Part shown: piece by piece, positions 8,451 through 18,520 of the stretch
Numbering within the stretch: position 1 is the stretch's first letter
Layout: each line of letters opens with the position of its first letter
Assembly (NCBI RefSeq): GCF_900110295.1
Contig: NZ_FODF01000002.1
Coordinates: 1-64,000 of the forward strand
DNA: 64,000 nt
Origin: Peptostreptococcus russellii
GTDB lineage: Bacteria > Bacillota > Clostridia > Peptostreptococcales > Peptostreptococcaceae
Direction: 5' to 3'
Notes under the pieces: model-generated
Database searches by the model: none
The model's input: only the letters and a program-made list of their open reading frames with translations
What the model was told of the DNA's origin: nothing
Translations under genes and position numbers: made by a program

Positions 8451-8768
8451 TTATCTTATATATGCAAAATATGTAGCTGCTACTCCAACTACTATACCTA
8501 TTACATTCAAAATCTGACACTTCTTATAGTCTCTTTTGAAAACGAACAATGTCAGTATTGAAATAATAAGTGTAACAATACCTAAGTAAAAGCCCTGTAT
8601 AAGCCCTAAATTAGACTTTATTATGGATAGCAATCCTAATATCATAACATAAACACCTATTGTGTTTCTTATAATATAATTTTTTGCGCCTCTACCATTC
8701 TTACCAAGCATACAATAAATTGCAAATGCTGATAACAATATTAGAACGACTAGTCCTGTTAATGACAT
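8451..8768 (-). CDS. Small hypothetical membrane protein
   Basis: 105 aa, unrecognised. Three to four hydrophobic segments are visible (~3-20, ~35-50, ~55-75, ~85-103), with a positive loop FKRDYKK between the last two. The start follows a GGGGGAAATCAAA site. It stands alone between the amino-acid ABC operon and alaX with its own terminator. No function can be suggested. Confidence 0.6.
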   Translation of the reverse strand: MSLTGLVVLILLSAFAIYCMLGKNGRGAKNYIIRNTIGVYVMILGLLSIIKSNLGLIQGFYLGIVTLIISILTLFVFKRDYKKCQILNVIGIVVGVAATYFAYIR

Positions 8769-8986
8769 TTTGATTTCCCCCTATAAAAATATTGAAAATA
8801 AATACTTATTTTTCAATCCTTAAATTGCAATATTAATTTGAACACTTTTAAAAAATCATTCCTAATCTATATTATCTGCTCAGCACACTATAAGCTTAGC
8901 ATGACCATATTAAAATTGATATTAGATAAAAATACTTAAAAGCTTTTTAATTTATAAAATTGTTCAAGTCAATTCTACAACTAAGC

Positions 8987-10234
8987 TTATTTTTCAATAT
9001 ATATATGATAAATATTATCTAGGAAAATGTCAACATTTTTTTCATCTTGACATAGCCCTTGAGCCATAAACTTTGATCCTCCACCCTTTATAGCAAAAGC
9101 TGATGCCTCACTTCTAAAGTCCTTGCCTATATCTATGTAAGAAAATTCTTTTGCAAGTTCCTTAGAACATTGTACATGAACTGAGGAATCCCCGTCTACT
9201 TTGTTTCCAACAATAACTATTGCTTTATTTTTTTCAGCTATTGATTTTACAAGTTCTGAAATCAACCACTTTTCTTCATTTTCAAAAGTTTTTCTTACAA
9301 TAATAATATCGTCTTTATTTTTTTCTGATTCTCCTATTAGTTTATCAGAATATAAATCTATATACTTTTCACTTACATATTTATTATTTTCATAAAACTC
9401 ATCTTTTTTCATTCTAAGGTTTTCTATTGCATTTTCTATATTTTCTTCATTGCAATTAAAAGACTCTAATATTCTATCTAGTACTCTTTCTCTTTCCAAA
9501 ACGTACTTTGTAGCCCTTTGTCCAGCAAGATACTCGAACCTTGTTCCATCTTTGTGTTTATAGTATTTTTTAATTTTTATAAGCCTTATATCACTTGTAT
9601 TAAGAGCGTGTACTCCACAACATGCATTTATATCTAGATTTTCTATTTCTAAGATTCTTATATCACTTGAAGTTTCTGGAAGTGGTCTTCTTGTCTTAAA
9701 GTTTTCTTTTTCTTCAGCTGTTAAAACATAGTTTTTTATATCTATTCTTTGATAAATAATTTCATTTGCCATATTTTCAACTTTTTCAACCATATCTTCG
9801 CTAAATTCACCTTCTATATCTAGCTGTGATACATCTTTCCCTATATGAAGTCCCTTTGTGTTTCTCTGAAATAACTCATAAAAACATCCTGATAGAATAT
9901 GTTGCCCAGTATGCTGGCACATAGAATCATATCTTCTATCTCTATTTATTCTCATTTTGATCTTTTGACTTAAATCTATGCTTTCTACTTTTTCATCTAA
10001 TATATGTACTACTTCGTCTTCATTCTCGCAAGTTTCTATGACATTAACCTCTTTTTCAAGTCCATTACTATCTATATATGTAATGCTTCCTATATCACAA
10101 ATCTGTCCACCGCCACCTGGAAAAAATATTGTTTCTTGAAGAATAAAGGCATCTTTATCTGAATGTTTAACTACATCTTTAACATAGCTTTCACATTCTG
10201 TCTTATACCTTTCACTATAATAAAGTTTTTTCAT
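8987..10234 (-). CDS. Alanyl-tRNA editing protein, AlaX-L type
   Basis: 415 aa. This is a free-standing homologue of the AlaRS editing half that removes Ser or Gly wrongly attached to tRNA-Ala. The zinc ligands are visible: H108-TGQ-H112 and C205-CGV-H209. The FFPGGGGQ loop (37-44) is also present, and the tail has the glycine-rich DHHA1-like segment SAFAIKGGGSKFMAQG. The length (~400 aa) fits the long AlaX-2/AlaX-L class. The catalytic aminoacylation core of AlaRS is absent. It is a single-gene unit between the msrAB terminator and a small membrane protein gene. Confidence 0.9.
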   Translation of the reverse strand: MKKLYYSERYKTECESYVKDVVKHSDKDAFILQETIFFPGGGGQICDIGSITYIDSNGLEKEVNVIETCENEDEVVHILDEKVESIDLSQKIKMRINRDRRYDSMCQHTGQHILSGCFYELFQRNTKGLHIGKDVSQLDIEGEFSEDMVEKVENMANEIIYQRIDIKNYVLTAEEKENFKTRRPLPETSSDIRILEIENLDINACCGVHALNTSDIRLIKIKKYYKHKDGTRFEYLAGQRATKYVLERERVLDRILESFNCNEENIENAIENLRMKKDEFYENNKYVSEKYIDLYSDKLIGESEKNKDDIIIVRKTFENEEKWLISELVKSIAEKNKAIVIVGNKVDGDSSVHVQCSKELAKEFSYIDIGKDFRSEASAFAIKGGGSKFMAQGLCQDEKNVDIFLDNIYHIYIEK

Positions 10235-10270
10235 AATTAACTCCTACATACATATTATTTACTACTAAAA

Positions 10271-10307
10271 AAACGGTCATAAATAAGTTTCAACTTTATA
10301 ACCGTAT
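10271..10307 (-). terminator. Terminator of msrAB
   Basis: ACGGT..AAGTT pairs with AACTT..ACCGT, and the minus strand continues TTTTTTTAGTAG. Confidence 0.75.
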
Positions 10308-10329
10308 TTTTAGTCGCCGGATAATATAA

Positions 10330-11277
10330 TTATTTTACATACTTTTTATATTCACCATATCCGTACTCTTCCATTTTATCATATTGTATAAACTTTAGTG
10401 AAGCTGAATTTATGCAATATCTCCTTTTGGCAAATTTATCAGGTCCATCTAAAAATACATGACCTAAATGGCTATTTGCATTAACGCTTCTAACTTCTGT
10501 TCTCATTCTTCCAAAAGAGTAGTCGCTTCTATAATAGACACACGCTTCTTCTATGGTTTTCCCAAAGGCTGGCCAACCACATCCTGAGTCAAATTTATCA
10601 CTTGAACTAAATAATGGTGTTCCATCGACTACATCTACATATATTCCTTTTTCAAAATTATTATAATACTCATTTTCAAAGGGAACTTCTGTCATATCAT
10701 TTTGAGTTACTTCAAATTGTATATTGGTTAATTTTTTTCTAAGTTTTTCCCTACTAAAATTATTTTTATCCCAGTTCTCCTTTAAAAACTTCTGTCTCCC
10801 AGAGTTTTTATAGTATAGGTTATAGTGATTCTGATTCTTTTTATAATAATCCTGATGATATTCCTCAGCAGGATAAAATTTTCCAGCTTCAACTATTTCT
10901 GTATAAACTTTTTTACCACTAAGTTCTTCTAATGCCTTCTTCGATTCTTCAGCCTCTCTTTTTTGATCAAGATCATGATAAAAAATAGCTGATTCATATT
11001 GACTTCCTCTATCTGAAAACTGCCCTCCATCATCATATGGATTTATTTGTTTCCAATATATTTTTAATAAATCATTATAACTTATATATTCATCATCATA
11101 GCTTATTTCTATCGCTTCATAATGCCCAGTTCTACCACTACAAATGTCTTCATATGTTGGATTTTCTTTTTCTCCACCAGTGTATCCACTAATAACATCA
11201 AACACACCTTCATATGCTGTAAACGGCTTAACCATGCACCAGAAACAGCCTCCTGCGAAAGTTGCTAGTTTCTTCAT
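10330..11277 (-). CDS. msrAB: Bifunctional methionine sulfoxide reductase A/B
   Basis: 315 aa. The N-terminal MsrA domain has the GGCFWC active site (Cys11). The C-terminal MsrB domain has SGCGWPAF, the GHVFLDGP block and the catalytic RYCIN. Together they reduce both S and R epimers of methionine sulfoxide. The zinc CxxC pair of many MsrB proteins is missing (GIYVDVVDGTPLF), so this is the zinc-free form. The active-site residue is Cys, not selenocysteine. The ATG at 11277 is chosen because GAAGGGAGA precedes it; the frame opens 21 nt earlier without such spacing. Monocistronic. Confidence 0.95.
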   Translation of the reverse strand: MKKLATFAGGCFWCMVKPFTAYEGVFDVISGYTGGEKENPTYEDICSGRTGHYEAIEISYDDEYISYNDLLKIYWKQINPYDDGGQFSDRGSQYESAIFYHDLDQKREAEESKKALEELSGKKVYTEIVEAGKFYPAEEYHQDYYKKNQNHYNLYYKNSGRQKFLKENWDKNNFSREKLRKKLTNIQFEVTQNDMTEVPFENEYYNNFEKGIYVDVVDGTPLFSSSDKFDSGCGWPAFGKTIEEACVYYRSDYSFGRMRTEVRSVNANSHLGHVFLDGPDKFAKRRYCINSASLKFIQYDKMEEYGYGEYKKYVK

Positions 11278-11580
11278 TTTAATTCTCCCTTCATGCAAAT
11301 AATTTGCTAATCTTTCTTTTATTACGTATATTAATATTATTCCCTATATTTAATTAAATAAACAATATTTAATTTGAAAATGTTTATCATTTTATTCTTA
11401 CTTTATTAAAGTTCATTTATCTTTCACTATAGTTAACAATATTTTATTAATTTCAAAAAACATATTCTTTACTTTTCTTTTTATTTATTATAGTTACTAA
11501 AAAAATATACTTTTTTATATAATAATGATATAATTATCTATCATATATAATAAAAATATGTTAACGGAGGTAATAGCAGT

Positions 11581-12288
11581 ATGTTTTCAAATAATAACTT
11601 TAAAGGTGGCAAACCGGAAATCAAAGACTACCTAACTTTACTAGAAAAAAATCCACTTTTTTCAAATTTTGAAGTTGATGAACTTTCACTTTTCTTAAAT
11701 TCACTAAATCATAAAATTATATCACTAAATAAAGATGAAATACTTTTTTTTGAAGGGGATACTTTTCCCTATATGTGTATACTACTTGAAGGTGAAATAA
11801 TGCTTTCAAATAACGATGAGTTTGGAAACAGAAATATTATAGATATTATAAAAAAGGGACAAATATTTGCAGAGGTTTTTTCATTTACTACAGAAAAAAT
11901 AAGTCCTGTAACTTCTCAAGCAAGTAAAAATTCTCTTGTATTCTTAGTTAACACAGAAGATTTTCTTTCTCTCGATGGAAATGACTCATCAAAAATTGCA
12001 AATAAATATCACCTTGTTTCAAATCTTCTTAAGACATTTGCAGATAAAAACTTAATTCTTTTATCTAAAATAGAAATTATATCTAGAAGAAATACTAGAG
12101 AAAAGATTATTCATTTTTTGGAAATGCAAAAAGAAAAAAATAAAAGTAAGATATTTCATATACCTTACTCAAGAAAAGAAATGGCAGATTTTTTAGGAGT
12201 CGATAGAAGTGCTCTATCAAGAGAATTAAGTAAACTTAAAAAGGAAAAAGTTATAGATTTTGATAAGAATACTTTTAAGATTCTTTAA
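11581..12288 (+). CDS. Crp/Fnr-family transcriptional regulator
   Basis: 235 aa. The N-terminal part is a cyclic-nucleotide-binding-like beta barrel (ILFFEGDTFPYMCILLEGEIMLSNNDEFGNRNII). The C-terminal winged helix-turn-helix is SRKEMADFLGVDRSALSREL. No Fe-S Cys cluster like that of Fnr is visible, and the phosphate-binding loop of cAMP receptors is poorly conserved, so the ligand is unknown. The start has GGAGGT 9 nt upstream. It converges with the AI-2E-type permease across a shared terminator. It may respond to redox or haem stress as related clostridial regulators do, but this is inference. Confidence 0.9.
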   Translation: MFSNNNFKGGKPEIKDYLTLLEKNPLFSNFEVDELSLFLNSLNHKIISLNKDEILFFEGDTFPYMCILLEGEIMLSNNDEFGNRNIIDIIKKGQIFAEVFSFTTEKISPVTSQASKNSLVFLVNTEDFLSLDGNDSSKIANKYHLVSNLLKTFADKNLILLSKIEIISRRNTREKIIHFLEMQKEKNKSKIFHIPYSRKEMADFLGVDRSALSRELSKLKKEKVIDFDKNTFKIL

Positions 12289-12329
12289 TCTATATAAAAA
12301 ACATAATATGTATATTATATCAAACATTA

Positions 12330-12374
12330 AAAATGCTATGAATTCAACTTAAAAGAAAAACTCATAGCATTTTT
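12330..12374. terminator. Bidirectional terminator
   Basis: AAAATGCTATGA and TCATAGCATTTT pair over 12 bp. A and T runs on both sides serve the Crp/Fnr gene (+) and the permease gene (-). Confidence 0.75.
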
Positions 12375-12408
12375 ATTATTTATTATTAGTTTTAAATTAT
12401 TAGCTAAT

Positions 12409-13575
12409 TTATTTTTTATATGCTTCTTTTGAAACAGGTAGACCCTTTTTTCTAAGTTTGGTATTCACTGACTCTCCTATTATAGTATATATTATAGCAA
12501 ATAAAGGTACTCCTATAATCATTCCTATTATTCCGAAGAATTTTCCCGCTATTAGCAGTGAGAAAAGAATCCAGAAGGATGAAATCCCTATAGAATCTCC
12601 CAATATTTTTGGTCCTATAATATTACCGTCTAACTGTTGTATTACAAATATAATAAGTATTAGCCACAAAGCCTTAACCGGATCAATTAGAAGTACAATC
12701 ATAACTGATGGTATTGCTCCTATAAATGGTCCAAAGAATGGAATTACATTTGTAACTCCTATTATAAATGTCAATAATATCTTATATGGCATATCGGTAA
12801 TCGATAGTATTATAAAAGTTAAAAAAGCTATTATAGTTGAATCTAATATTTTTCCTGCTATAAATCTTCCAAATATTTGATTTGAAAGTCTTGTAACATA
12901 TAATATTCTTTCAGTAACTTCAACTGGAAATACTGCTGAAATAAATTTTTTGCAAATTGCAAAAAATCCTTCTTTGTCTGCCAAAATATAAATTGATATT
13001 ATCAATCCAAGTATAGTGTTCCAAACACTCTTTACTACGTTTAAAAAGGCATTTGCTAGGTATGGCATCAGGTTTGTAGCAAACTCTATTGCTTTTCTTA
13101 CAAGCTCATTTACCTTGCTGTCAAACATCATCTTCGATTCTTCTGACATATTTAAACTATTTATAGTTTTACTAGAATAAGAGTACAACTCATCCATTAT
13201 CTTAGGAAAATCTGTAAGCAATCTTGCCAAACTATTCGCAACCTGCGGCAGTATAAACATCATAAATAATGTTATTACAACTACTACTGTAAGATAAGTA
13301 AGTATCAAAGACAATGCTCTTTTCTTCTTAAGACTAATACCATCTTTTGTATATCTATCAATAATACCTTTTTCATAAAACTCTAAGATAAAATTAAATA
13401 AATATGCAAGCGAAAAGCCTAGTATAAAAGGTTTTAATATTGCAAAAAAGGCATTTGTCAACTCGCTTAACTTCGAAAATTTTGTTAAAGCAAGATAAAA
13501 TGATATACTAAGAAAAATAACTATTAGACTGTATACTGCAATTGTTGTATATTTTTTATTCCAGTTAATTTTCAT
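12409..13575 (-). CDS. AI-2E-family (PerM/YdiK-like) membrane permease
   Basis: 388 aa with about eight membrane helices and the conserved central run FIIGVTNVIPFFGPFIGAIP typical of the UPF0118/AI-2E family. Members have been linked to autoinducer export or Na+/H+ antiport, so the substrate is open. The ATG overlaps the stop of the ABC exporter gene (TAATG), so it is the third gene of that operon and probably co-translated. This link between an exporter and an AI-2E permease is conserved in position here but unexplained. Confidence 0.88.
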   Translation of the reverse strand: MKINWNKKYTTIAVYSLIVIFLSISFYLALTKFSKLSELTNAFFAILKPFILGFSLAYLFNFILEFYEKGIIDRYTKDGISLKKKRALSLILTYLTVVVVITLFMMFILPQVANSLARLLTDFPKIMDELYSYSSKTINSLNMSEESKMMFDSKVNELVRKAIEFATNLMPYLANAFLNVVKSVWNTILGLIISIYILADKEGFFAICKKFISAVFPVEVTERILYVTRLSNQIFGRFIAGKILDSTIIAFLTFIILSITDMPYKILLTFIIGVTNVIPFFGPFIGAIPSVMIVLLIDPVKALWLILIIFVIQQLDGNIIGPKILGDSIGISSFWILFSLLIAGKFFGIIGMIIGVPLFAIIYTIIGESVNTKLRKKGLPVSKEAYKK

Positions 13576-15395
13576 TAGTTTACCCCCTCAAGGTCTTCAT
13601 ACTGTGAATCGTAAAGCTTCTTATAGAATCCGTCCTTTGCCATCAATTCATCGTGGTTTCCCTGCTCTACAATATCTCCATCCTTTAGAACAAGTATTAA
13701 ATCTGCATTTCTTATTGTAGAAAGTCTGTGAGCAATTATAAAGCTAGTTCTATCCTTTATAAGATTATCCATAGCACCCTGAATAAGTTCCTCAGTTCTT
13801 GTATCTACAGAACTTGTCGCTTCATCAAGGATAAGTACTCTAGGATTAGAAAGTATAGCTCTTGCTATTGTTAGAAGCTGTTTCTGTCCTTGAGATATAT
13901 TCTTTGTATCTTCACTCAAAACAGTATCATAACCATACTTTTGAGTCATTATAAATCTATCTGCGTATGCCGCTGATGCTGCCTTATATACTTCTTCATC
14001 TGTGGCATCTAGCTTACCATATCTCAAATTCTCCATTATAGTTCCACTAAATAACCAAGTGTCCTGTAACACCATTGCAAAATTACTTCTATAGTTATCT
14101 ATATTTAGCTTTGAAATGTCTTTTCCATCAAGGAGTATTCTTCCGCTATTTGGACTATAAAATCTCATAAGTAGCTTTACAAGTGTTGTTTTTCCAGCAC
14201 CTGTTGGACCCACTATTGCTATTTTTTGACCTGGCTTTACATCTAAATTAAAGTCTTTTATTATTATCTTATCTTTTTCGTATCCAAATCTTATATTCTC
14301 AAACTTTATATGTCCCTCAAATTCTTCATCTGTTATTACTTCAGTTTGAGAGAAATCAACTTCTTCTTCATCTAAGAAATCAAATATTCTATCAGCAGCA
14401 GCTACTGTTGACTGTAATAGATTCATTATTTGAGCAAGCTGATTTAGAGGCTGAGTAAATGATCTCATATACTGTATAAATGCCTGAATATCACCTACTG
14501 TTATTTTGCCGTTAATAGCCATATATCCACCAAATATAGATACTATTACATATCCCAAATTACCTACAAACATCATTATAGGCATCATTATACTTGATAA
14601 AAACTGTGACTTCCAACCGGTATTATATAATTTACTGTTTATTGAATTAAATTCTATTTCTTCAAACTTCTCTCCGTTGTAACCTCTTATAAGTGCCTGT
14701 CCTGCAAAACTTTCTTCTATTTTACCGTTTATTTGACCTAGATACTTTTGCTGCATCTTAAAATAAACCTGTGACTTTCTTATTACGAACATCAAGACAA
14801 ACATTGTAAGAGGTAGTATTATAAGGGCTGCTATAGTCATTAAAATGTTAATAGAAAGCATCATTATAAATACACCTATAACTGTTATAATTGACGTTAC
14901 AACCTGCATCAAACTCTGATTAAGAGTCTGGCTTAGAGTATCAACATCATTTGTTACTCTAGAAATAATATCACCCCTACTATTTTTATCATAGTATGAT
15001 ATAGGTAATCTATTAAACTTCTCTGATATTTCTTTTCTTAAATTGTATGATATTCTCTGTGCTACACCACTCATAATATAAGACTGCAAGTAAGAAAATA
15101 CTGAGCTTATTGTATAAAGTATTGCAAGTATTATTACAATTCTAAGCACCCTTGAAAAATCAATCCCCTCTTGAGGATTACTTATTTTTCTCATCACACC
15201 ATCAAATATTTCCGTTGTTGCCTTACCCATTATTTTAGGACCGGCTATTAGAAATACAGTAGAAAATATAGAGAATATAAATACGATCACTATATTTAGG
15301 TAATCGCCCTTCATATATTTCATAAGTCTTTTGATACTCTTTGAAAAGTCTTTGTTTGTACTAGAAGAATTATCTATATTATTTTGCGATTTCAT
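13575..15395 (-). CDS. Heterodimeric ABC exporter, subunit with canonical Walker B
   Basis: 606 aa. Six membrane helices (residues ~30-330) are followed by an ATPase domain. Walker A is at 396-404 (GPTGAGKTT), the signature reads ISQGQ (500-504, non-canonical), Walker B is VLILDEA with catalytic Glu at 525, and the switch His is at 556. In heterodimeric exporters such as LmrCD or TM287/288, each ATP site combines the Walker motifs of one chain with the signature of the other. This chain therefore provides the catalytic Walker side of the consensus site. It overlaps the upstream gene by 17 nt. The substrate is unknown, often drugs or peptides. Confidence 0.93.
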   Translation of the reverse strand: MKSQNNIDNSSSTNKDFSKSIKRLMKYMKGDYLNIVIVFIFSIFSTVFLIAGPKIMGKATTEIFDGVMRKISNPQEGIDFSRVLRIVIILAILYTISSVFSYLQSYIMSGVAQRISYNLRKEISEKFNRLPISYYDKNSRGDIISRVTNDVDTLSQTLNQSLMQVVTSIITVIGVFIMMLSINILMTIAALIILPLTMFVLMFVIRKSQVYFKMQQKYLGQINGKIEESFAGQALIRGYNGEKFEEIEFNSINSKLYNTGWKSQFLSSIMMPIMMFVGNLGYVIVSIFGGYMAINGKITVGDIQAFIQYMRSFTQPLNQLAQIMNLLQSTVAAADRIFDFLDEEEVDFSQTEVITDEEFEGHIKFENIRFGYEKDKIIIKDFNLDVKPGQKIAIVGPTGAGKTTLVKLLMRFYSPNSGRILLDGKDISKLNIDNYRSNFAMVLQDTWLFSGTIMENLRYGKLDATDEEVYKAASAAYADRFIMTQKYGYDTVLSEDTKNISQGQKQLLTIARAILSNPRVLILDEATSSVDTRTEELIQGAMDNLIKDRTSFIIAHRLSTIRNADLILVLKDGDIVEQGNHDELMAKDGFYKKLYDSQYEDLEGVN

Positions 15396-17544
15396 GCTTC
15401 AATTCCTCCTCTGTCAACTGTGATTTTGCGATTTCATAATAAACCTCGCAAGATTTCAGCAACTCTCCATGAGTACCCTTGCCTACAATTTTCCCTTCGT
15501 CTAAAACTATTATTTCATCTGCACTTATTATTGTATTTATTCTCTGTGCAACAATGATAAGCGTTTTTTCAGAAAGTTCTTTGTGTATAGCTTCTCTTAA
15601 ATTTCTATCTGTTCTTGAATCAAGAGCTGAAAAACTATCGTCAAATACAAGTATTTCAGACTCTCTTGCAAGTGCTCTAGCAATGGACAATCTCTGTTTC
15701 TGACCACCTGAAAGATTTGCTCCACCTTGAGCTATTTCACTTTCAAATCTGTTTTCCTTGCTATCTACAAAATCCATACACTGAGCTATTTCAGCTGCTT
15801 CCTTCATATTTTTATAGCTTCTCATACCTTTTGCATACTCAATATTAGATGCTATAGTGCCTGAGAATATAACTGGTTTTTGAGGTACAACTGATACCTT
15901 GTCTCTTAATATATGCATTGGTATATCTCTTACATCCACACCATCTACCTTTACACTACCGGCTGTTGCATCTAAAAATCTAGGTATCATGTTTACTATT
16001 GTAGTCTTTCCTGAACCTGTTGACCCAATTATAGCAGTTGTTTTTCCCTTCTTTGCCTCAAAACTTATATCCTCTATAACATTTTCAGCAGCACCTTCAT
16101 ACTTAAATGAAACTTTATCAAATTCAACACTTCCTTCTTTTGTAAAGTCAATGTTTCTTCCACTATCTTTAATAGCAATATCACTATCTAATACTTCAGA
16201 TACTCTATTTGCACTGACCATCGCTCTAGGAAGTATTACAGACATCATTGATATAAATAAGAATGCCATTATTATCTGAATAGCATACTGTATAAATGCC
16301 ATCATATCTCCTACTTGAATATTACCAGCATTGATGTTCTTTGCACCAACCCAAACAATTAGCAAGGTTGCACCATTCATTATCAACATCATAATAGGTT
16401 GCATAAGAGACATTATTCTACTCATATATAACATAGTGTCTGTTAACTCACTGTTAACATTGTCAAATCTTTTTAACTCATGTTTATTTGTTCTAAATAC
16501 TCTATTTACTTCAATTCCTGATATAAATTCTCTTGTAACGAGGTTAAGCTTATCGACAATACTTTGTATTATCTTAAACTTAGGAAGTGCCTTTCTCATT
16601 ATAAGAAGAATTGACATCAGTGTCATGAAAACGGCAAGGACTATTATCCAGACCATAGAAACATCTAATGTAAGTACCTTTAAAAATGCACATACAGCCA
16701 TTATTGGTCCGTAAAATAAAAATCTTAATCCCATTACGGAAGATTGCTGTATTTGCTGTATATCATTGGTACATCTTGATATAAGAGATGCAATAGAAAA
16801 TCTATTCATTTCATGATTTGAAAACTCAAGTACTTTTTTGTAAGAGTCTTTTCTCAAATCCTTTGATACCTTGGCTGAAACCTTTGAAGAAAAATAACTT
16901 ACTATAATAGATAGTATTCCTGTTGCTATTGCTACTATCAGCATCAATAGGCCAGTCTTCCAAAGATATCCAGTCTGAATCTTGTTCACATCAACGCCGT
17001 TGTTTTTATAAATCTGTGTTACAAATCTCATGCCAATTTGCTTTTTCATAAAATCTGGAATGTTTTTATCACTTAAAAACTTCATCATATCGTTTTTAGA
17101 ATCTGGCATGTTTGCACTTGCATACGACGCATATTTAGTAAGGGCATTATTCATATAAGGTTCAAGTTTCTCTATATCCACATTTTTCTTCAGTAGATAG
17201 TAGTTAGTCTTGTACCTGTCCTTTTTTATTAGTTTTGAATTAGGATTCTCCTTAGCTATATTCTCATTTTTAGAATTTTTAATACTGGGAATCCATAGTT
17301 CATACGCCTCAGCAATGTGCTTTTTATCACTTTGGTTTGAAAGCGATAGCATTACTCCATATGTGTTTTCATCAATTATCCTAGGTACAGAATCTTTTAT
17401 ACCTTTTTGTTGGATTCCAACATTTACTATATCGGATGTATACTGTGGAAGCAAAAGCTCACCTTGAACCTGAATAGCAAGCACAGCTACTAACACAAGT
17501 ATCGATAGTAAATGTTTCTTAAAATATGACAATATCGTCTTCAT
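15379..17544 (-). CDS. Heterodimeric ABC exporter, subunit with degenerate Walker B
   Basis: 721 aa. Walker A is at 507-515 (GSTGSGKTT), the signature is the canonical LSGGQ (611-615), but Walker B ends FDD (Asp636 instead of Glu) and the switch His is Gln (667). It thus forms the degenerate ATP site with the ISQGQ chain encoded downstream. An unusually long segment of ~150 residues between the first two membrane helices (~35-190) probably faces outside. First gene of the operon, start AAGGAAGAAGAG before ATG. It sits downstream of a terminator that isolates it from the parvulin gene. Confidence 0.93.
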   Translation of the reverse strand: MKTILSYFKKHLLSILVLVAVLAIQVQGELLLPQYTSDIVNVGIQQKGIKDSVPRIIDENTYGVMLSLSNQSDKKHIAEAYELWIPSIKNSKNENIAKENPNSKLIKKDRYKTNYYLLKKNVDIEKLEPYMNNALTKYASYASANMPDSKNDMMKFLSDKNIPDFMKKQIGMRFVTQIYKNNGVDVNKIQTGYLWKTGLLMLIVAIATGILSIIVSYFSSKVSAKVSKDLRKDSYKKVLEFSNHEMNRFSIASLISRCTNDIQQIQQSSVMGLRFLFYGPIMAVCAFLKVLTLDVSMVWIIVLAVFMTLMSILLIMRKALPKFKIIQSIVDKLNLVTREFISGIEVNRVFRTNKHELKRFDNVNSELTDTMLYMSRIMSLMQPIMMLIMNGATLLIVWVGAKNINAGNIQVGDMMAFIQYAIQIIMAFLFISMMSVILPRAMVSANRVSEVLDSDIAIKDSGRNIDFTKEGSVEFDKVSFKYEGAAENVIEDISFEAKKGKTTAIIGSTGSGKTTIVNMIPRFLDATAGSVKVDGVDVRDIPMHILRDKVSVVPQKPVIFSGTIASNIEYAKGMRSYKNMKEAAEIAQCMDFVDSKENRFESEIAQGGANLSGGQKQRLSIARALARESEILVFDDSFSALDSRTDRNLREAIHKELSEKTLIIVAQRINTIISADEIIVLDEGKIVGKGTHGELLKSCEVYYEIAKSQLTEEELKHEIAK

Positions 17545-17633
17545 CTCTTCTTCCTTTCTTATTTTATACTATGAAATTATTATAACACTTTATCTCAATT
17601 TTCCAAAATAAACTTTCTTTATTTTTTATAAAA

Positions 17634-17658
17634 AAAGAGGTTCAAATGAACCTCTTTT
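17634..17658 (-). terminator. Terminator of the parvulin gene
   Basis: AAAGAGGTTCA pairs with TGAACCTCTTT (11 bp, loop of 2-4 nt); the minus strand continues TTTTATAAAAAA. Confidence 0.8.
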
Positions 17659-17761
17659 AAATGAATATCTGAATTATAAAATTTTTTTTAATTAATATTG
17701 GTAATTTACTAAAAAACACAATATAATCTAACTAAAATCATTTTATTTATAATTTATTATC

Positions 17762-18520
17762 TTACTTGTTTATATCTAATATATCCTTGTACTTGTCAGT
17801 TAATTCATTCATCTTGCTCATGAAAGCTTCATTCTGCTTCTGATATAATAGAGCACTCTTTACATCGTTCTTTACTTCTTCATATTCTGCCTGAGAAGCA
17901 TCTGAATGATCATTTACTACTACTATATGGTAACCAAACTGAGTCTTTATAGGAGAAGAGATCTTACCTACTGGTAATTCAAATGCTGCTTCTTCAAATT
18001 CCGGAACCATCTGACCCTTTGCAAATGTACCAAGGTCTCCACCATTCATATTAGAAGGGCAAGTTGAATATTCAACTGCAGCATCTTCAAATGAAATTTC
18101 CTTCTTCTTTAACTTGCTTTCTATTTCATTTGCAAGCTCTTCATTGTCAACCAATATATGCTTAGCTGAGATAGTTTCAGGCTTTACAAACTTATCCTTG
18201 TTGTCTTCATAGTACTTTAGCATTTCATCATCAGTTACTTCTGCTGAAGCAAGGCAAGAGTTTATAGCATACTGCTTTAACATATTAGCCTTTACTAATT
18301 CCATTTCCTTAACAAATCTCTCATCTTCATCCATCTTTCTTTCTAAAGCGTCAAGATAGAATAATTCCTGATTGATTAAGTCTGCTAATATTCTCTTTCT
18401 TCCTTCTTCGCTGTCAAACTGTTGTCTTTGGAACTGATCTAAACTATTTATTGCAGCTTCAATATCTTCTGCTGTAATTACTTTGTCACCTATTTTTGCT
18501 AAATAATTTGCTTCTGTCAT
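17762..18520 (-). CDS. Cytoplasmic parvulin-type peptidyl-prolyl isomerase (PpiC/PrsA-like)
   Basis: 252 aa. An N-terminal SurA/trigger-factor-like chaperone region (~1-110) precedes a PpiC rotamase domain (~113-205: SAKHILVDNEELANEI.. GGDLGTFAKGQMVPEFEEAAF.. TQFGYHIV). The ATG at 18520 is chosen because ATGGAGGAATAGAC precedes it; an ATG 24 nt upstream would put the ribosome site inside the gene. There is no signal peptide or lipobox, unlike PrsA, so it should act in the cytoplasm on nascent or misfolded proteins. Single-gene unit. Confidence 0.9.
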   Translation of the reverse strand: MTEANYLAKIGDKVITAEDIEAAINSLDQFQRQQFDSEEGRKRILADLINQELFYLDALERKMDEDERFVKEMELVKANMLKQYAINSCLASAEVTDDEMLKYYEDNKDKFVKPETISAKHILVDNEELANEIESKLKKKEISFEDAAVEYSTCPSNMNGGDLGTFAKGQMVPEFEEAAFELPVGKISSPIKTQFGYHIVVVNDHSDASQAEYEEVKNDVKSALLYQKQNEAFMSKMNELTDKYKDILDINK

